In this document: piece by piece, positions 10,411 to 18,712 of the stretch
Position numbering within the stretch: position 1 is the first letter of the stretch
How the letters are laid out: every line of letters starts with the position of its first letter
NCBI RefSeq assembly: GCF_013304385.1
Contig: NZ_JAAITU010000009.1
Location: forward strand, 27,128-91,127
Length of the DNA: 64,000 nt
DNA from: Blautia glucerasea
Lineage (GTDB): Bacteria; Bacillota; Clostridia; Lachnospirales; Lachnospiraceae
Reading direction: 5' to 3'
Translations under genes and position numbers: made by a program
Notes under the pieces: model-generated
What the model saw: only the letters and a program-made list of their open reading frames with translations
What the model was told of the DNA's origin: nothing
The model's database searches: none

Positions 10411-11499
10411 TCAGGCCTGACTGTTGTCTTCCCCATTAAGTATGGTTACTTCCGCTGACTCCTGCAGCAGCACAACTTCTTTTGCTGCCTCTTTTGCAGT
10501 TACATAAATATAATGGCCAGCCTGCCATTCCTCACAGTTTTCAAGAAATCTTCTAAGGCCTGAAACACCGTTTTCCTGTCTTCCTGCACGCACCACCAGC
10601 ACTGCTGCCTGCCAGAAGCTTTCCATGTCCTGTATGTTTTCCTGAAATACCCGATTCAGGGCAAAATCATAAAATCCAAGCTGACAGGTAATTCCCTGCC
10701 TGAGTAATGCATCTGTTACAGACAATGCCACCGATGCCTGACGATCCAGATATTCAGGATCTGGAAAAGAACCTTCATATCCGGTTTCCAGAAATACCAG
10801 CACAGAACGTGTTACCGGATACCCTGGCTCCCGTACCACCAGATCATTCAATCTTGCACTTAACTTCCAGTGGATCTGTTTCATACTGTCTCCTGCCTCA
10901 TATTCCCTTACCTGGAAAGTTTCTCCTGCATCCTCGCCTCCATGCTCCTGGGAATACCGGAAGCTTTCCATATTATAACTTTCGGAATGTGTGATCTCTT
11001 CCCTTGCATCATAGATTTCCGGCAATATAACGGTTGCTCCATACATTGACACAGGAATCTTACGTCTGAATATTCTCAATGAATCCATGCATTCCAAAGT
11101 CTGTGCCTGAACAGTACATTCTCCACTGTATACTGTTTCAAAAGAAAACTGGATTTCTTCTGTCTTTTTTCCGGCAATTCCGAAAAGGATCTTTTCTTTT
11201 CCCTTTTCCCCTGTAAGCCGGTTTGCCCAGTACAGATCACAGCCAACACAAAAAAGCGGCAGTATGGAATGATTCTCTATACAGATCTTTCCGCTGATCC
11301 TAGCTTTCTTTTCTCCGTTTTCCGGAAGCTGTATGTATCCGGCAAGATTCCGCCCAGCCAGCACTGTATAAATTGCCAGGCAAAGCAGCAAAAAAAGCAC
11401 TGCTGCCAATACACAGAACATTCCATAGGAGCCGGTATAAAGAAGCACAAGGATCCCAACCGCAAGCAGAATGCCTGCGGATATTCTGTTACGCTTCAT
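10411..11499 (-). CDS. DUF58 (vWA-like) protein, partner of the MoxR ATPase
   Basis: 362 residues. Two hydrophobic helices lie at the N-terminus (about 8-48). The DUF58 signature is near residues 195-225 (GDSMKQIHWKLSARLNDL and VREPG). The C-terminal part is the vWA-like fold, which in some relatives binds a metal ion. The gene starts directly after the moxR stop and is followed after 16 bp by the TgpA-like gene, the conserved order of this cluster type. DUF58 proteins are generally regarded as substrate adaptors or membrane clients of MoxR ATPases; that role here is inference. Confidence 0.88.
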   Translation of the reverse strand: MKRNRISAGILLAVGILVLLYTGSYGMFCVLAAVLFLLLCLAIYTVLAGRNLAGYIQLPENGEKKARISGKICIENHSILPLFCVGCDLYWANRLTGEKGKEKILFGIAGKKTEEIQFSFETVYSGECTVQAQTLECMDSLRIFRRKIPVSMYGATVILPEIYDAREEITHSESYNMESFRYSQEHGGEDAGETFQVREYEAGDSMKQIHWKLSARLNDLVVREPGYPVTRSVLVFLETGYEGSFPDPEYLDRQASVALSVTDALLRQGITCQLGFYDFALNRVFQENIQDMESFWQAAVLVVRAGRQENGVSGLRRFLENCEEWQAGHYIYVTAKEAAKEVVLLQESAEVTILNGEDNSQA

Positions 11500-12432
11500 T
11501 TATTCCACCCTGGGTGCTTCTATATTTTTCAGGATCTGAGTAAGCACCCCCACAGCAGTCAGGTCGCTGATCCTTGCTTTCGGACTGAGCACGATCCTGT
11601 GTGCACACACATCTGTCCAGACTTCCTGTATATCCTCTGGGATCACATAATCCCTGCCGGATAAGTATGCTCTTGCTTTTGACATCCTGCTAAGAGCAAG
11701 GGCGCCTCTTGGGCTGACACCCAGCACGATCCCCTGATTTTTTCTTGTCTGGTCTGTTAATAAGGAAATATATTCCAGGATAGGATCCGAAATATATACA
11801 TTATCCGTCTCCTGCTGCATTTCCAGAATTTTATCAGTATCCAGAATTTTACGCACACTATCCAGAGGATTGGTTTTCTGCCTGTCACGAAGCAGTTCTA
11901 CCTGGCTTTTCACATCCGGATACCCCATACTGAGCCTTACCATAAAACGGTCAAGCTGAGATTCCGGAAGCATCTGCGTGCCTGCAGTTCCCAGCGGATT
12001 CTGGGTTGCGATCACCACAAAGGGTTTAGGCACTTCATAGGTCACGCCATCCACTGTCACATTGCCTTCTTCCATAACCTCCAACAATGCTGACTGTGTC
12101 TTACTGGAAGTACGGTTTATCTCATCTGCCAGAAGCATATTGCACATCACTGCACCGGGATGATACTGGAACTGTCCGTTTTCCTTATTATACATGGTAA
12201 ATCCGGTAACATCTGATGGAACTACATCCGGCGTAAACTGAATTCTTCTGAAATCCAGCCCCAAGATCTTGCTTAAACCCAACGCTGTGGTTGTTTTTCC
12301 CACCCCTGGCACATCTTCCAGAAGAATGTGGCCTCTGGCCAGAAATGCCATAAGGATTTTATCTGTAACTTCCTTTTTTCCGATAATAACACTGGCAAGT
12401 TCTTTTTGTACTTGTTCCATTATTTCTGCCAT
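11500..12432 (-). CDS. MoxR-family AAA+ ATPase
   Basis: 310 residues from the ATG at 12432, which has an AGGGGAAG box just upstream. The frame is open for 36 more codons, but these run through a dispersed palindromic repeat and are not conserved MoxR sequence. Walker A is GVGKTT near residues 43-48, Walker B is LLADEINR near 107-114, followed by the sensor segment VIATQNPLGTAG and the arginine-finger helix QLDRFMVRL. MoxR ATPases act as chaperones that mature or load vWA-domain clients, here presumably the adjacent DUF58 protein. It is the first gene of the six-gene surface operon. Confidence 0.92.
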   Translation of the reverse strand: MAEIMEQVQKELASVIIGKKEVTDKILMAFLARGHILLEDVPGVGKTTTALGLSKILGLDFRRIQFTPDVVPSDVTGFTMYNKENGQFQYHPGAVMCNMLLADEINRTSSKTQSALLEVMEEGNVTVDGVTYEVPKPFVVIATQNPLGTAGTQMLPESQLDRFMVRLSMGYPDVKSQVELLRDRQKTNPLDSVRKILDTDKILEMQQETDNVYISDPILEYISLLTDQTRKNQGIVLGVSPRGALALSRMSKARAYLSGRDYVIPEDIQEVWTDVCAHRIVLSPKARISDLTAVGVLTQILKNIEAPRVE

Positions 12433-12461
12433 AACTTCCCCTTTCCTTAACTTCCTGCAAT

Positions 12462-12532
12462 CAAGTCGAGTAGCCGCGAGACTTGGCGCGTGATTCTGGT
12501 CAGCGTAAGCTGACATATTCTTTACAGAATCA
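12462..12532 (-). repeat. 71-bp dispersed palindromic repeat, copy A
   Basis: Read on the minus strand, this 71-bp stretch matches bases 45927-45997 with about two differences. It holds two stem-loops: GATTCTG...CAGAATC enclosing GTCAGC-TTAC-GCTGAC, and CAAGTC...GACTTG. It lies in the 5' leader of moxR, 30 bp before the start codon, so it would be transcribed if the promoter is upstream. It resembles REP/PU-type elements in size and symmetry. Confidence 0.8.
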
Positions 12533-12552
12533 CTGCGCATCCTCGCGGAGCG

Positions 12553-12602
12553 TTTTTTACTTTATTGGAACATTACGGAGTAATTTCCCATAAAGTAAAA
12601 AA
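12553..12602. repeat. 50-bp long palindrome
   Basis: Arms TTTTTTACTTTAT and ATAAAGTAAAAAA enclose GGAA...TTCC and ATTAC-GGA-GTAAT, giving a nearly perfect inverted repeat. The T-run is 5' and the A-run 3', opposite to an intrinsic terminator, so it is not called as one. It lies between the moxR leader repeat and a true terminator hairpin. Confidence 0.7.
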
Positions 12603-12628
12603 GCGTAATACCTTGTGTGGTATTACGC
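12597..12628 (-). terminator. Rho-independent terminator, minus strand
   Basis: Read on the minus strand, GCGTAATACC-ACACAA-GGTATTACGC is followed by six Ts. It lies about 500 bp downstream of the pullulanase stop and separates that gene from the moxR operon. Confidence 0.75.
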
Positions 12629-13133
12629 CTGATTATCAAAACCTGCTTTTTGGACTGCCTAATACACTACGCAAGAAATATCCCTGTAAGTCTGTCTTCC
12701 AGGCAGCCTACAAGAATAACAATTTCCTTCCCCATTATCAATACGTGCACTATATAACTGGCAGCATCTTTGAGCAGTATCTCTGACTTAAAAACAGATT
12801 CCAAAATCTTTGTATCTTACAGCAACCTGTTTTCACACAGAAGCACGACTGTTCAGGACTCTCACCTGATCTTCTCTTAGCTGTCTTCCAAACAATCCCG
12901 TTGTAGAAGACAGGACTCAAAGCCGGTCATTGTTCTATATTCGTTTTGTAAGGAATTGTAACATATTTTTATATTAAATGCAACACATGGCATGATGTTG
13001 GAGGCAAAAGCCTATGGCATGATGTTGGAGGCAAAAGCCTATGGCATGATGTTGGAGGCAAAAGCCCAAAGCTATGATAGCTACGGATTGTTTCGCACAA
13101 CGCACTCCCCCAATCCTACCCTATATTCGCATA
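12629..13133. other. Intergenic region without a convincing gene
   Basis: 505 bp between the pullulanase stop and the terminator. It contains the 27-bp tandem repeats at 12987-13067 and AT-rich sequence. Short plus-strand frames are present, but none has a convincing start, ribosome binding site or recognisable product. Confidence 0.6.
12987..13067. repeat. Three tandem 27-bp repeats
   Basis: Three head-to-tail units start with ATGGCATGATGTTGGAGGC and end AAAAGCCT (CCC in the last unit). Apart from the last base they are identical, which suggests recent expansion. The unit is a multiple of three, so a plus-strand frame stays open across it, but that frame lacks a credible start. Confidence 0.9.
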
Positions 13134-15059
13134 TCATGGTCTTTTTCCAAGGATCACTGCACTTACCGGCTCCACAGTAACTACGTCTTTGCAGAATGCC
13201 TTGTCACAGATCCTGCCATCTTTTACAAGGATCTCCCAGTCACCTTCCGGAAGGGGTCTCTCAATCACCTTGTCAGATGCGTTATACGCAATGTACAGCT
13301 GTGTCCAGGCAGCGTGTTTCCCGGGAACCAGATTATCCACAGTAAAGCCTGCCGTCTGTGACTGGACCCACAGATCCCGGATCCTTTCAAAAGCCTGTGC
13401 TGTTTTGTCACACAATCCGGGCATCTGTTTGCGAAGCCGGATCAGCCCCTGATAAAAACTTACCAGCTCTTCATTTTCATAAGCCCTCTGCCAGTCCAAA
13501 CGGTTCAGTTCTATGGGCAGGTTAAAGCTGTTTTCCTCCCCGTCCTTGGTCCTTGCAAATTCCTCCCCGGATAACAGGAACAGATTACCCTGACAGGTCA
13601 TATAAACAGCTGCTGCCAGTTTATTCACTCTGAGAAGTTTCTCTCTGGAAGCACCTTTCATTGTTGCCAGAAGCTTATCCCACAAAGTAAGATTGTCATG
13701 TGCAGAAATATAGCTTATGATCTGTGCAGGTGATTTGATCTGGCTGCCTGGAATGCGCCAGGCCTTTACGCTGTCAAGGATCTTCTCCTCTAATCCGCCC
13801 TTTCCATTTACAAAGCCAGGCACTTTTGCCTCAAACACATGACCCTTGACGGCATCTCTGGTATCGTCGCAAAACATACCCACATTTTCATCCAGAAGGC
13901 CAATATTAGACTTTAATGCCTGAATACTGCTGCCTTCCATAGCAGTTTTGTCTGCAGCCCATGGCTCACCGTAAACCAGTTTTTCCCCTTTTCCGTAACG
14001 TACATCCAATTCCTTTCGGATCCTGTTCATAAGGTCTGTGTCCAGAAGCCCCATCAGGTCAAACCGAAAGCCGTCAATATGATATTCTTCTGCCCAGTAA
14101 AGCACGGACTGAAGGATATAATCCCCACACATTGGCCGCTCACTTGCTATATCATTGCCACAGGCAGAGCCATTGGAGATCTCTCCATTTTCAAAAGAAC
14201 GGTAATAATACCAGGGAACTGCTTTATTCAGATTTGTATCCAGAGAATACATATGGTTATACACCACATCCATGATCACACGAAAACCATTTTTGTGCAA
14301 AGCCTGTATCATCTCTTTAAATTCACGGATACGCACTTCCCCATGGCAGGGATCTGTAGAGTAAGAACCTTCCGGAACATTATAATTCACAGGATCGTAC
14401 CCCCAGTTAAAGCCATGATCATCCTTCTCATCCACAGAGCCATAATCGTATACCGGCATCAGCTGCACATAAGTTACACCCAGCTGCTTCATATAATCCA
14501 TTCCTGTTGGATGGATCCCGTCATTATTTAAAGTGGTATGTTCTTTTGTAAATGCTGTATATTTTCCACAGTCTTTTTCAGGGAATCCACCGGATCTGTC
14601 CCAGGAAAACTCCTTTACATGGATCTCATATATAATATTTTCCTCGGCTTTTGCAGGAGCCTTATCTTCCTTCCATCCTTTTGGGTCTGCACTTCCAGGC
14701 AATAATGCCATACTTCTTTTGCCGTTCACACCGCAGGCTCTGGCATAAGGATCTCCAAGCCATACCTGCTCTCCATCCATCGAAAGCCTGAAATCATAAT
14801 ATACTCCGTTCAGATTCTCTTCTGTTTCCCATCTCCAGGTTCCTTTTTCGCCCTTTTCCATTGGAAAAGATCCATATGCTTCTCCTGATTCTCCGTCATT
14901 GTACAGGTAAAGACATACTTCCTTTGCAAAGGGACTCCACAGCACAAAAGAAGTTTTCCCTTCTGTGCAGGTACATCCCAGATCCTGCCCTGTATATGTA
15001 TAGTTATCCTTGAAATCTTCTGTATTATAGATCCTTTTCCATTCGCTGATGCTTCTCAT
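13134..15059 (-). CDS. pulA: Type I pullulanase (GH13 debranching enzyme)
   Basis: 641 residues with no signal peptide, so cytoplasmic; it hydrolyses alpha-1,6 branch points in glycogen or imported malto-dextrins. An N-terminal CBM48-like beta-domain (about 20-110) precedes the GH13 barrel. The type I pullulanase motif appears as FNWGYDP near 217-223. Catalytic residues by motif are Asp334 (GFRFDLMG), Glu365 (VYGEPW) and Asp455 (SAHDNLTLWDK). The start at 15059 has an AAGGA box. A consensus promoter precedes it and no partner gene is co-transcribed downstream. Length is typical for the family. Confidence 0.95.
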   Translation of the reverse strand: MRSISEWKRIYNTEDFKDNYTYTGQDLGCTCTEGKTSFVLWSPFAKEVCLYLYNDGESGEAYGSFPMEKGEKGTWRWETEENLNGVYYDFRLSMDGEQVWLGDPYARACGVNGKRSMALLPGSADPKGWKEDKAPAKAEENIIYEIHVKEFSWDRSGGFPEKDCGKYTAFTKEHTTLNNDGIHPTGMDYMKQLGVTYVQLMPVYDYGSVDEKDDHGFNWGYDPVNYNVPEGSYSTDPCHGEVRIREFKEMIQALHKNGFRVIMDVVYNHMYSLDTNLNKAVPWYYYRSFENGEISNGSACGNDIASERPMCGDYILQSVLYWAEEYHIDGFRFDLMGLLDTDLMNRIRKELDVRYGKGEKLVYGEPWAADKTAMEGSSIQALKSNIGLLDENVGMFCDDTRDAVKGHVFEAKVPGFVNGKGGLEEKILDSVKAWRIPGSQIKSPAQIISYISAHDNLTLWDKLLATMKGASREKLLRVNKLAAAVYMTCQGNLFLLSGEEFARTKDGEENSFNLPIELNRLDWQRAYENEELVSFYQGLIRLRKQMPGLCDKTAQAFERIRDLWVQSQTAGFTVDNLVPGKHAAWTQLYIAYNASDKVIERPLPEGDWEILVKDGRICDKAFCKDVVTVEPVSAVILGKRP

Positions 15060-15108
15060 AAATCCTTCATCCTTCCCGCCAAAAATATAATATCTTCATA
15101 GTTTTCAT

Positions 15109-15137
15109 ATTATATCCAACTCCCTCCCTCATTGCAA
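15109..15137 (-). promoter_or_regulatory. Promoter of pulA
   Basis: On the minus strand TTGCAA (15132-15137) and TATAAT (15109-15114) are separated by 17 bp, a close sigma-A match, about 50 bp before the pulA start. Confidence 0.75.
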
Positions 15138-15302
15138 CCAAAATCATCGTTTGCCATACTACCAATAATGTGCTACCCTGATACAAATGCGAAAAACTGT
15201 TTAAATCTCATAAATTTTATGAATTTCATAAATTCTTAAGACTTTCCTTTCGCCTATCTTAAAAAGGAATTGTTACGATCTGACCATTGGAGGTAAAAGA
15301 AA

Positions 15303-15998
15303 TTGGCTAATATATTAGTATGTGATGATGACAAAGACATTGTAGAAGCGATCCACATTTATCTGCAGCAGGAAGGCCACCAGGTTCTGAAAGCCTATGA
15401 CGGAGTTCAGGCTATGCAGGTTCTCCGCACCCAGGAGGTAGACCTTTTGATCATTGATGTGATGATGCCCAGGCTGGACGGGATCCGTGCCACACTAAAG
15501 ATCCGTGAGGAAAATTCCCTTCCCATTATTATCCTGTCTGCCAAATCCGAAGATGCAGATAAGATCCTGGGGCTGAATGTAGGGGCAGATGATTATGTAA
15601 CAAAGCCCTTTAATCCACTGGAGCTGGTGGCACGGGTCCGCTCCCAGCTGCGCCGGTATATGAAGCTTGGCTCTGTTTCCCAGGAAAAAAGCGGCCATAT
15701 CTACGAGACCGGCGGCCTGATGGTAGATGATGACCGTAAAGAAGTTACAGTGGACGGAGAACCGGTACGGCTTACCCCTATTGAATACAACATCCTGCTG
15801 TTATTGATCAAGCACCAGGGACGGGTATATTCCATTAACCAGATTTACGAAAATATATGGAACGAACAGGCCATAGCAGCGGATAATACCGTAGCTGTAC
15901 ACATCCGCCATATCCGTGAAAAAATAGAGATCAATCCAAAAGAACCCCGTTATCTGAAGGTTGTATGGGGTCTTGGCTACAAAGTAGAAAAAATCTGA
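15303..15998 (+). CDS. OmpR/PhoB-family response regulator
   Basis: 231 residues. The start is TTG at 15303, placed 8 nt after a GGAGG box; no ATG fits the receiver N-terminus as well. The receiver domain has acidic DDD at 8-10, phospho-acceptor Asp52 (IIDVMMP) and the conserved Lys of TKPF near 103. The C-terminal winged helix (about 135-230) has the usual VRLTPIEYNILLLL and VAVHIRHIREKI segments. The partner kinase starts 24 bp downstream, so the pair forms an operon. The stimulus and target genes cannot be deduced from the sequence; the divergent pulA gene is one candidate. Confidence 0.93.
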   Translation: MANILVCDDDKDIVEAIHIYLQQEGHQVLKAYDGVQAMQVLRTQEVDLLIIDVMMPRLDGIRATLKIREENSLPIIILSAKSEDADKILGLNVGADDYVTKPFNPLELVARVRSQLRRYMKLGSVSQEKSGHIYETGGLMVDDDRKEVTVDGEPVRLTPIEYNILLLLIKHQGRVYSINQIYENIWNEQAIAADNTVAVHIRHIREKIEINPKEPRYLKVVWGLGYKVEKI

Positions 15999-16021
15999 TT
16001 TTTTTTCTGAAAGGAGTTCTT

Positions 16022-18631
16022 ATGAATCACAAATTTTACAGAAGCCGTCCCATGAAAGGTCTGGTCTGGATCCTGACCTGTGGTTTCCTGTGTGTATCCC
16101 TTGTATGTGGACTCTTTCTTTCTTACATGCTAAGCAAAGACCAGTCCCCTATACAGATGTCTGATACCTATCCAAAATCCAGCATGTTTGCAGACGATCT
16201 TAATACCGCTGCTGGAAAGATCGCCGCTGCTTACTCAAATACTTCCCGTTTTTCTTCTGTTGCAGATGATTCCTGCATGATCGACCTGGATGAAGTTTTA
16301 AATGACCAGCCTCTTTCCGGCAAAAACACTTCCGGCCTTGCCTATTCCTTTTCTGATCTGAAGAAATGGGTCAGTGACGACTGGTCTTATGATTCTGATC
16401 CGGGCCACACAATTGTGATCTGTGAAAAAGAAGACGGCACAAAAGAATATTTCCCGTTCTCTGATTTTCAGGATCAGATAAAAAACGGCACTCTTAACTT
16501 CCGGTATAACCAGCAGTTCCTTCATGATGATGTGTGGACAGAGAAAGAAGCATATAACATGATCATGGATGAGCTGGAGTATGACTATGTTGAAAAAGAG
16601 TTTTCTGTCAATGCCCTGACCGGAATTTATGGCAGCGATAAAACTACTTTGAAATATGTAAGTGTTTCCAGCTGTACACAAACCCCTTTGGTGGAGGACT
16701 TTTCTCCGGAAGGAGGCACCAGTCTCCTGGATATCCTGAATCATGATCCAAATTGGAATGACCGTGTCCTGGATGCACTGAATGCTCTGGAAAAAACATT
16801 ATCTTTAGTATCCGCCTATATGGACAGCCAGAATGTGCTCCAGGAATATGAATCTGATTCCAACCTTACCTGGCTTTTAGTAGACAATGAGAATAAAAAG
16901 GCTTTTTCCAATCAGGAAATCTCCTACTCTTCGGCAGCATCTCTTCTGTCAAAGATGAAGCAAACACCGGTATATGTTCGTACCGGCTCTGACCGCTCCT
17001 TTGAAACTGCAGGAACTGCCATCAGTAATACAGGCCATGGCATCCTGTCTGTTTCTGCCTGGCTGCAGAATATAGAAAATCACCTTAACCTTTCAGATTA
17101 TACCTTTGCAATGGCAGTGGATACAGACTATCCTGCAGCAGATGTTTTTTCTGCCCATGCTGACACTTATCAGATCTGCCAGAAATGGGCACGGCCTGCC
17201 CTGGCCGGTTTTGCTGCCGGTTTGATCCTTACACTGATTGGTTCCCTATGGCTTTGCTTCAATGCAGGCAGAACTTCAAAAGACGGTAATATCCACCTTA
17301 CATTTACTGACAGATGGTTCACTGAGATTTACTGGGCAGTGCTTTTCCTGATCTGGTTCCTGCCATTTGTTTATGTAATAAACCATAGCACCTTGGTCAC
17401 GCTTTATGAAAATGCACAAAACGGAAGAAAAGCACATGCTTTTGTACTTATATCCCTTTTGTTATATACCTTTGTCCTGATGCTTTCCTTTGTCCTTGGC
17501 ATGATCCGCAGGATCCGTACCAAAACCTTCTGGAAAAACAGTCTGACCTGCAGGATTCTCTCTCTGATCCGGCTGTTCTTCCGTAAATCAAAAGATTTTT
17601 TTGCCCTGTATTTTACCAACACTGCCCTTAAAATAACCCTGACCCTGGGGCTGGCTGTTTTCCTGTTTTTCCAGTTTATTTTTTCCATACTTGCTGTAAA
17701 TACTCCGCAGGTTTTCCTGCTTCTCCTGTTTGTTATGGATGCAGCCGCACTGGTATGGGTGCTGAAAAAAGCAGACGGCCAGGATCAGATCACCCTTGGG
17801 CTTAAAAAGATCACGGAAGGAGATCTGCAGTATAAAATACCGGTTGACCATCTGAAAGGCAATCAGAAACGTACAGCAGAATATATCAATAATATTGGCA
17901 GCGGGCTGGATGCTGCTGTTGATAAAAGCCTTCGGGATGAACGGCTGAAAACAGAGCTGATCACCAATGTTTCCCATGACATCAAAACACCACTTACTTC
18001 CATTATCAATTACATTTCCCTGCTGAAACAGGAGAATTTTACAGATCCAAAGATCTGTGGCTATCTGGATATCCTTGATGAAAAGGCCCACCGCCTGAAA
18101 ACACTGACAGAAGATGTGGTGGAAGCCTCCAAGATCAGTACCGGAAATGTTTCCCTGAATATCCAGCCTTTGAATTTTACAGAGCTTGCCCAGCAGGTGT
18201 GCGGAGAATTTCAGGAGCAGTTCCAAAGCAGGCAGCTGACCATTGTTACCCTTTTCTCTGCCAAACAGCCCACCATCCAGGCTGACGGTCAGAAAATGTG
18301 GCGAGTGCTTTCCAATCTTTTTACAAATATCTATAAGTACGCAATGGAAGGCACCCGGGTCTATATTTCCCTGGAAAATCAAGGGGCTGAGGTTGTTTTT
18401 ACTGCTAAGAATATTTCCGCACAGGCTCTTAACTTCTCAGCTGACCAGCTGACAGAACGCTTTATACGCGGGGATCTTTCCAGAAGCACAGAAGGCAGCG
18501 GTCTTGGCCTTTCCATTGCCAAAACCCTGACAGAACTGCAAAAAGGCAGCTTCCGCCTGTATCTTGACGGAGATCTGTTTAAAGTAGTGATCACCTTCCC
18601 TGTGGAAAAGGAATTACATGAGGAAGCATAA
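16022..18631 (+). CDS. Multi-pass sensor histidine kinase
   Basis: 869 residues from the ATG at 16022 (AAAGGAG box 8 nt upstream). One N-terminal helix (about 12-35) is followed by a large extracellular region of about 350 residues, then a cluster of five or six membrane helices (about 390-590), a HAMP-like linker, the dimerisation H-box NVSHDIKTPLTS with His652, and an HATPase domain with the N-box NLFTNIYKYA and G-box EGSGLGLSIAK. The single helix, sensor, then helix bundle is larger than in ordinary OmpR-type kinases. It presumably phosphorylates the response regulator encoded just upstream. The ligand is unknown. Confidence 0.92.
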   Translation: MNHKFYRSRPMKGLVWILTCGFLCVSLVCGLFLSYMLSKDQSPIQMSDTYPKSSMFADDLNTAAGKIAAAYSNTSRFSSVADDSCMIDLDEVLNDQPLSGKNTSGLAYSFSDLKKWVSDDWSYDSDPGHTIVICEKEDGTKEYFPFSDFQDQIKNGTLNFRYNQQFLHDDVWTEKEAYNMIMDELEYDYVEKEFSVNALTGIYGSDKTTLKYVSVSSCTQTPLVEDFSPEGGTSLLDILNHDPNWNDRVLDALNALEKTLSLVSAYMDSQNVLQEYESDSNLTWLLVDNENKKAFSNQEISYSSAASLLSKMKQTPVYVRTGSDRSFETAGTAISNTGHGILSVSAWLQNIENHLNLSDYTFAMAVDTDYPAADVFSAHADTYQICQKWARPALAGFAAGLILTLIGSLWLCFNAGRTSKDGNIHLTFTDRWFTEIYWAVLFLIWFLPFVYVINHSTLVTLYENAQNGRKAHAFVLISLLLYTFVLMLSFVLGMIRRIRTKTFWKNSLTCRILSLIRLFFRKSKDFFALYFTNTALKITLTLGLAVFLFFQFIFSILAVNTPQVFLLLLFVMDAAALVWVLKKADGQDQITLGLKKITEGDLQYKIPVDHLKGNQKRTAEYINNIGSGLDAAVDKSLRDERLKTELITNVSHDIKTPLTSIINYISLLKQENFTDPKICGYLDILDEKAHRLKTLTEDVVEASKISTGNVSLNIQPLNFTELAQQVCGEFQEQFQSRQLTIVTLFSAKQPTIQADGQKMWRVLSNLFTNIYKYAMEGTRVYISLENQGAEVVFTAKNISAQALNFSADQLTERFIRGDLSRSTEGSGLGLSIAKTLTELQKGSFRLYLDGDLFKVVITFPVEKELHEEA

Positions 18632-18639
18632 ATAAACAA

Positions 18640-18699
18640 GCAAAATAAAAAACCAGATGCAGATCCTTATTTATGGTCTTCACCTGGTTTTTATTTTGC
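18640..18699. terminator. Bidirectional terminator between convergent genes
   Basis: Arms GCAAAATAAAAAACCAG and CTGGTTTTTATTTTGC flank a 27-nt loop. It ends with a T-rich run in both directions, between the histidine kinase (plus) and the ROK gene (minus). Confidence 0.85.
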
Positions 18700-18712
18700 T
18701 TTTATTTTACTT

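Noticed and set aside
12433..12540. N-terminal extension of MoxR by 36 codons
   Set aside because: It runs through the 71-bp repeat also found at 45927, has no ribosome binding site, and the ATG at 12432 has a good one.
12565..12786. 73-codon plus-strand frame
   Set aside because: Starts with TTG inside a palindrome, lacks a ribosome binding site and has no recognisable features.
12987..13067. Possible CRISPR array
   Set aside because: Repeats are directly adjacent with no spacers, and no cas gene is in the window.
12992..13180. Plus-strand frame with repeated MMLEAKAYG
   Set aside because: The repeat comes from the 27-bp tandem units being a multiple of three; there is no credible start signal and it runs into the pullulanase gene on the other strand.
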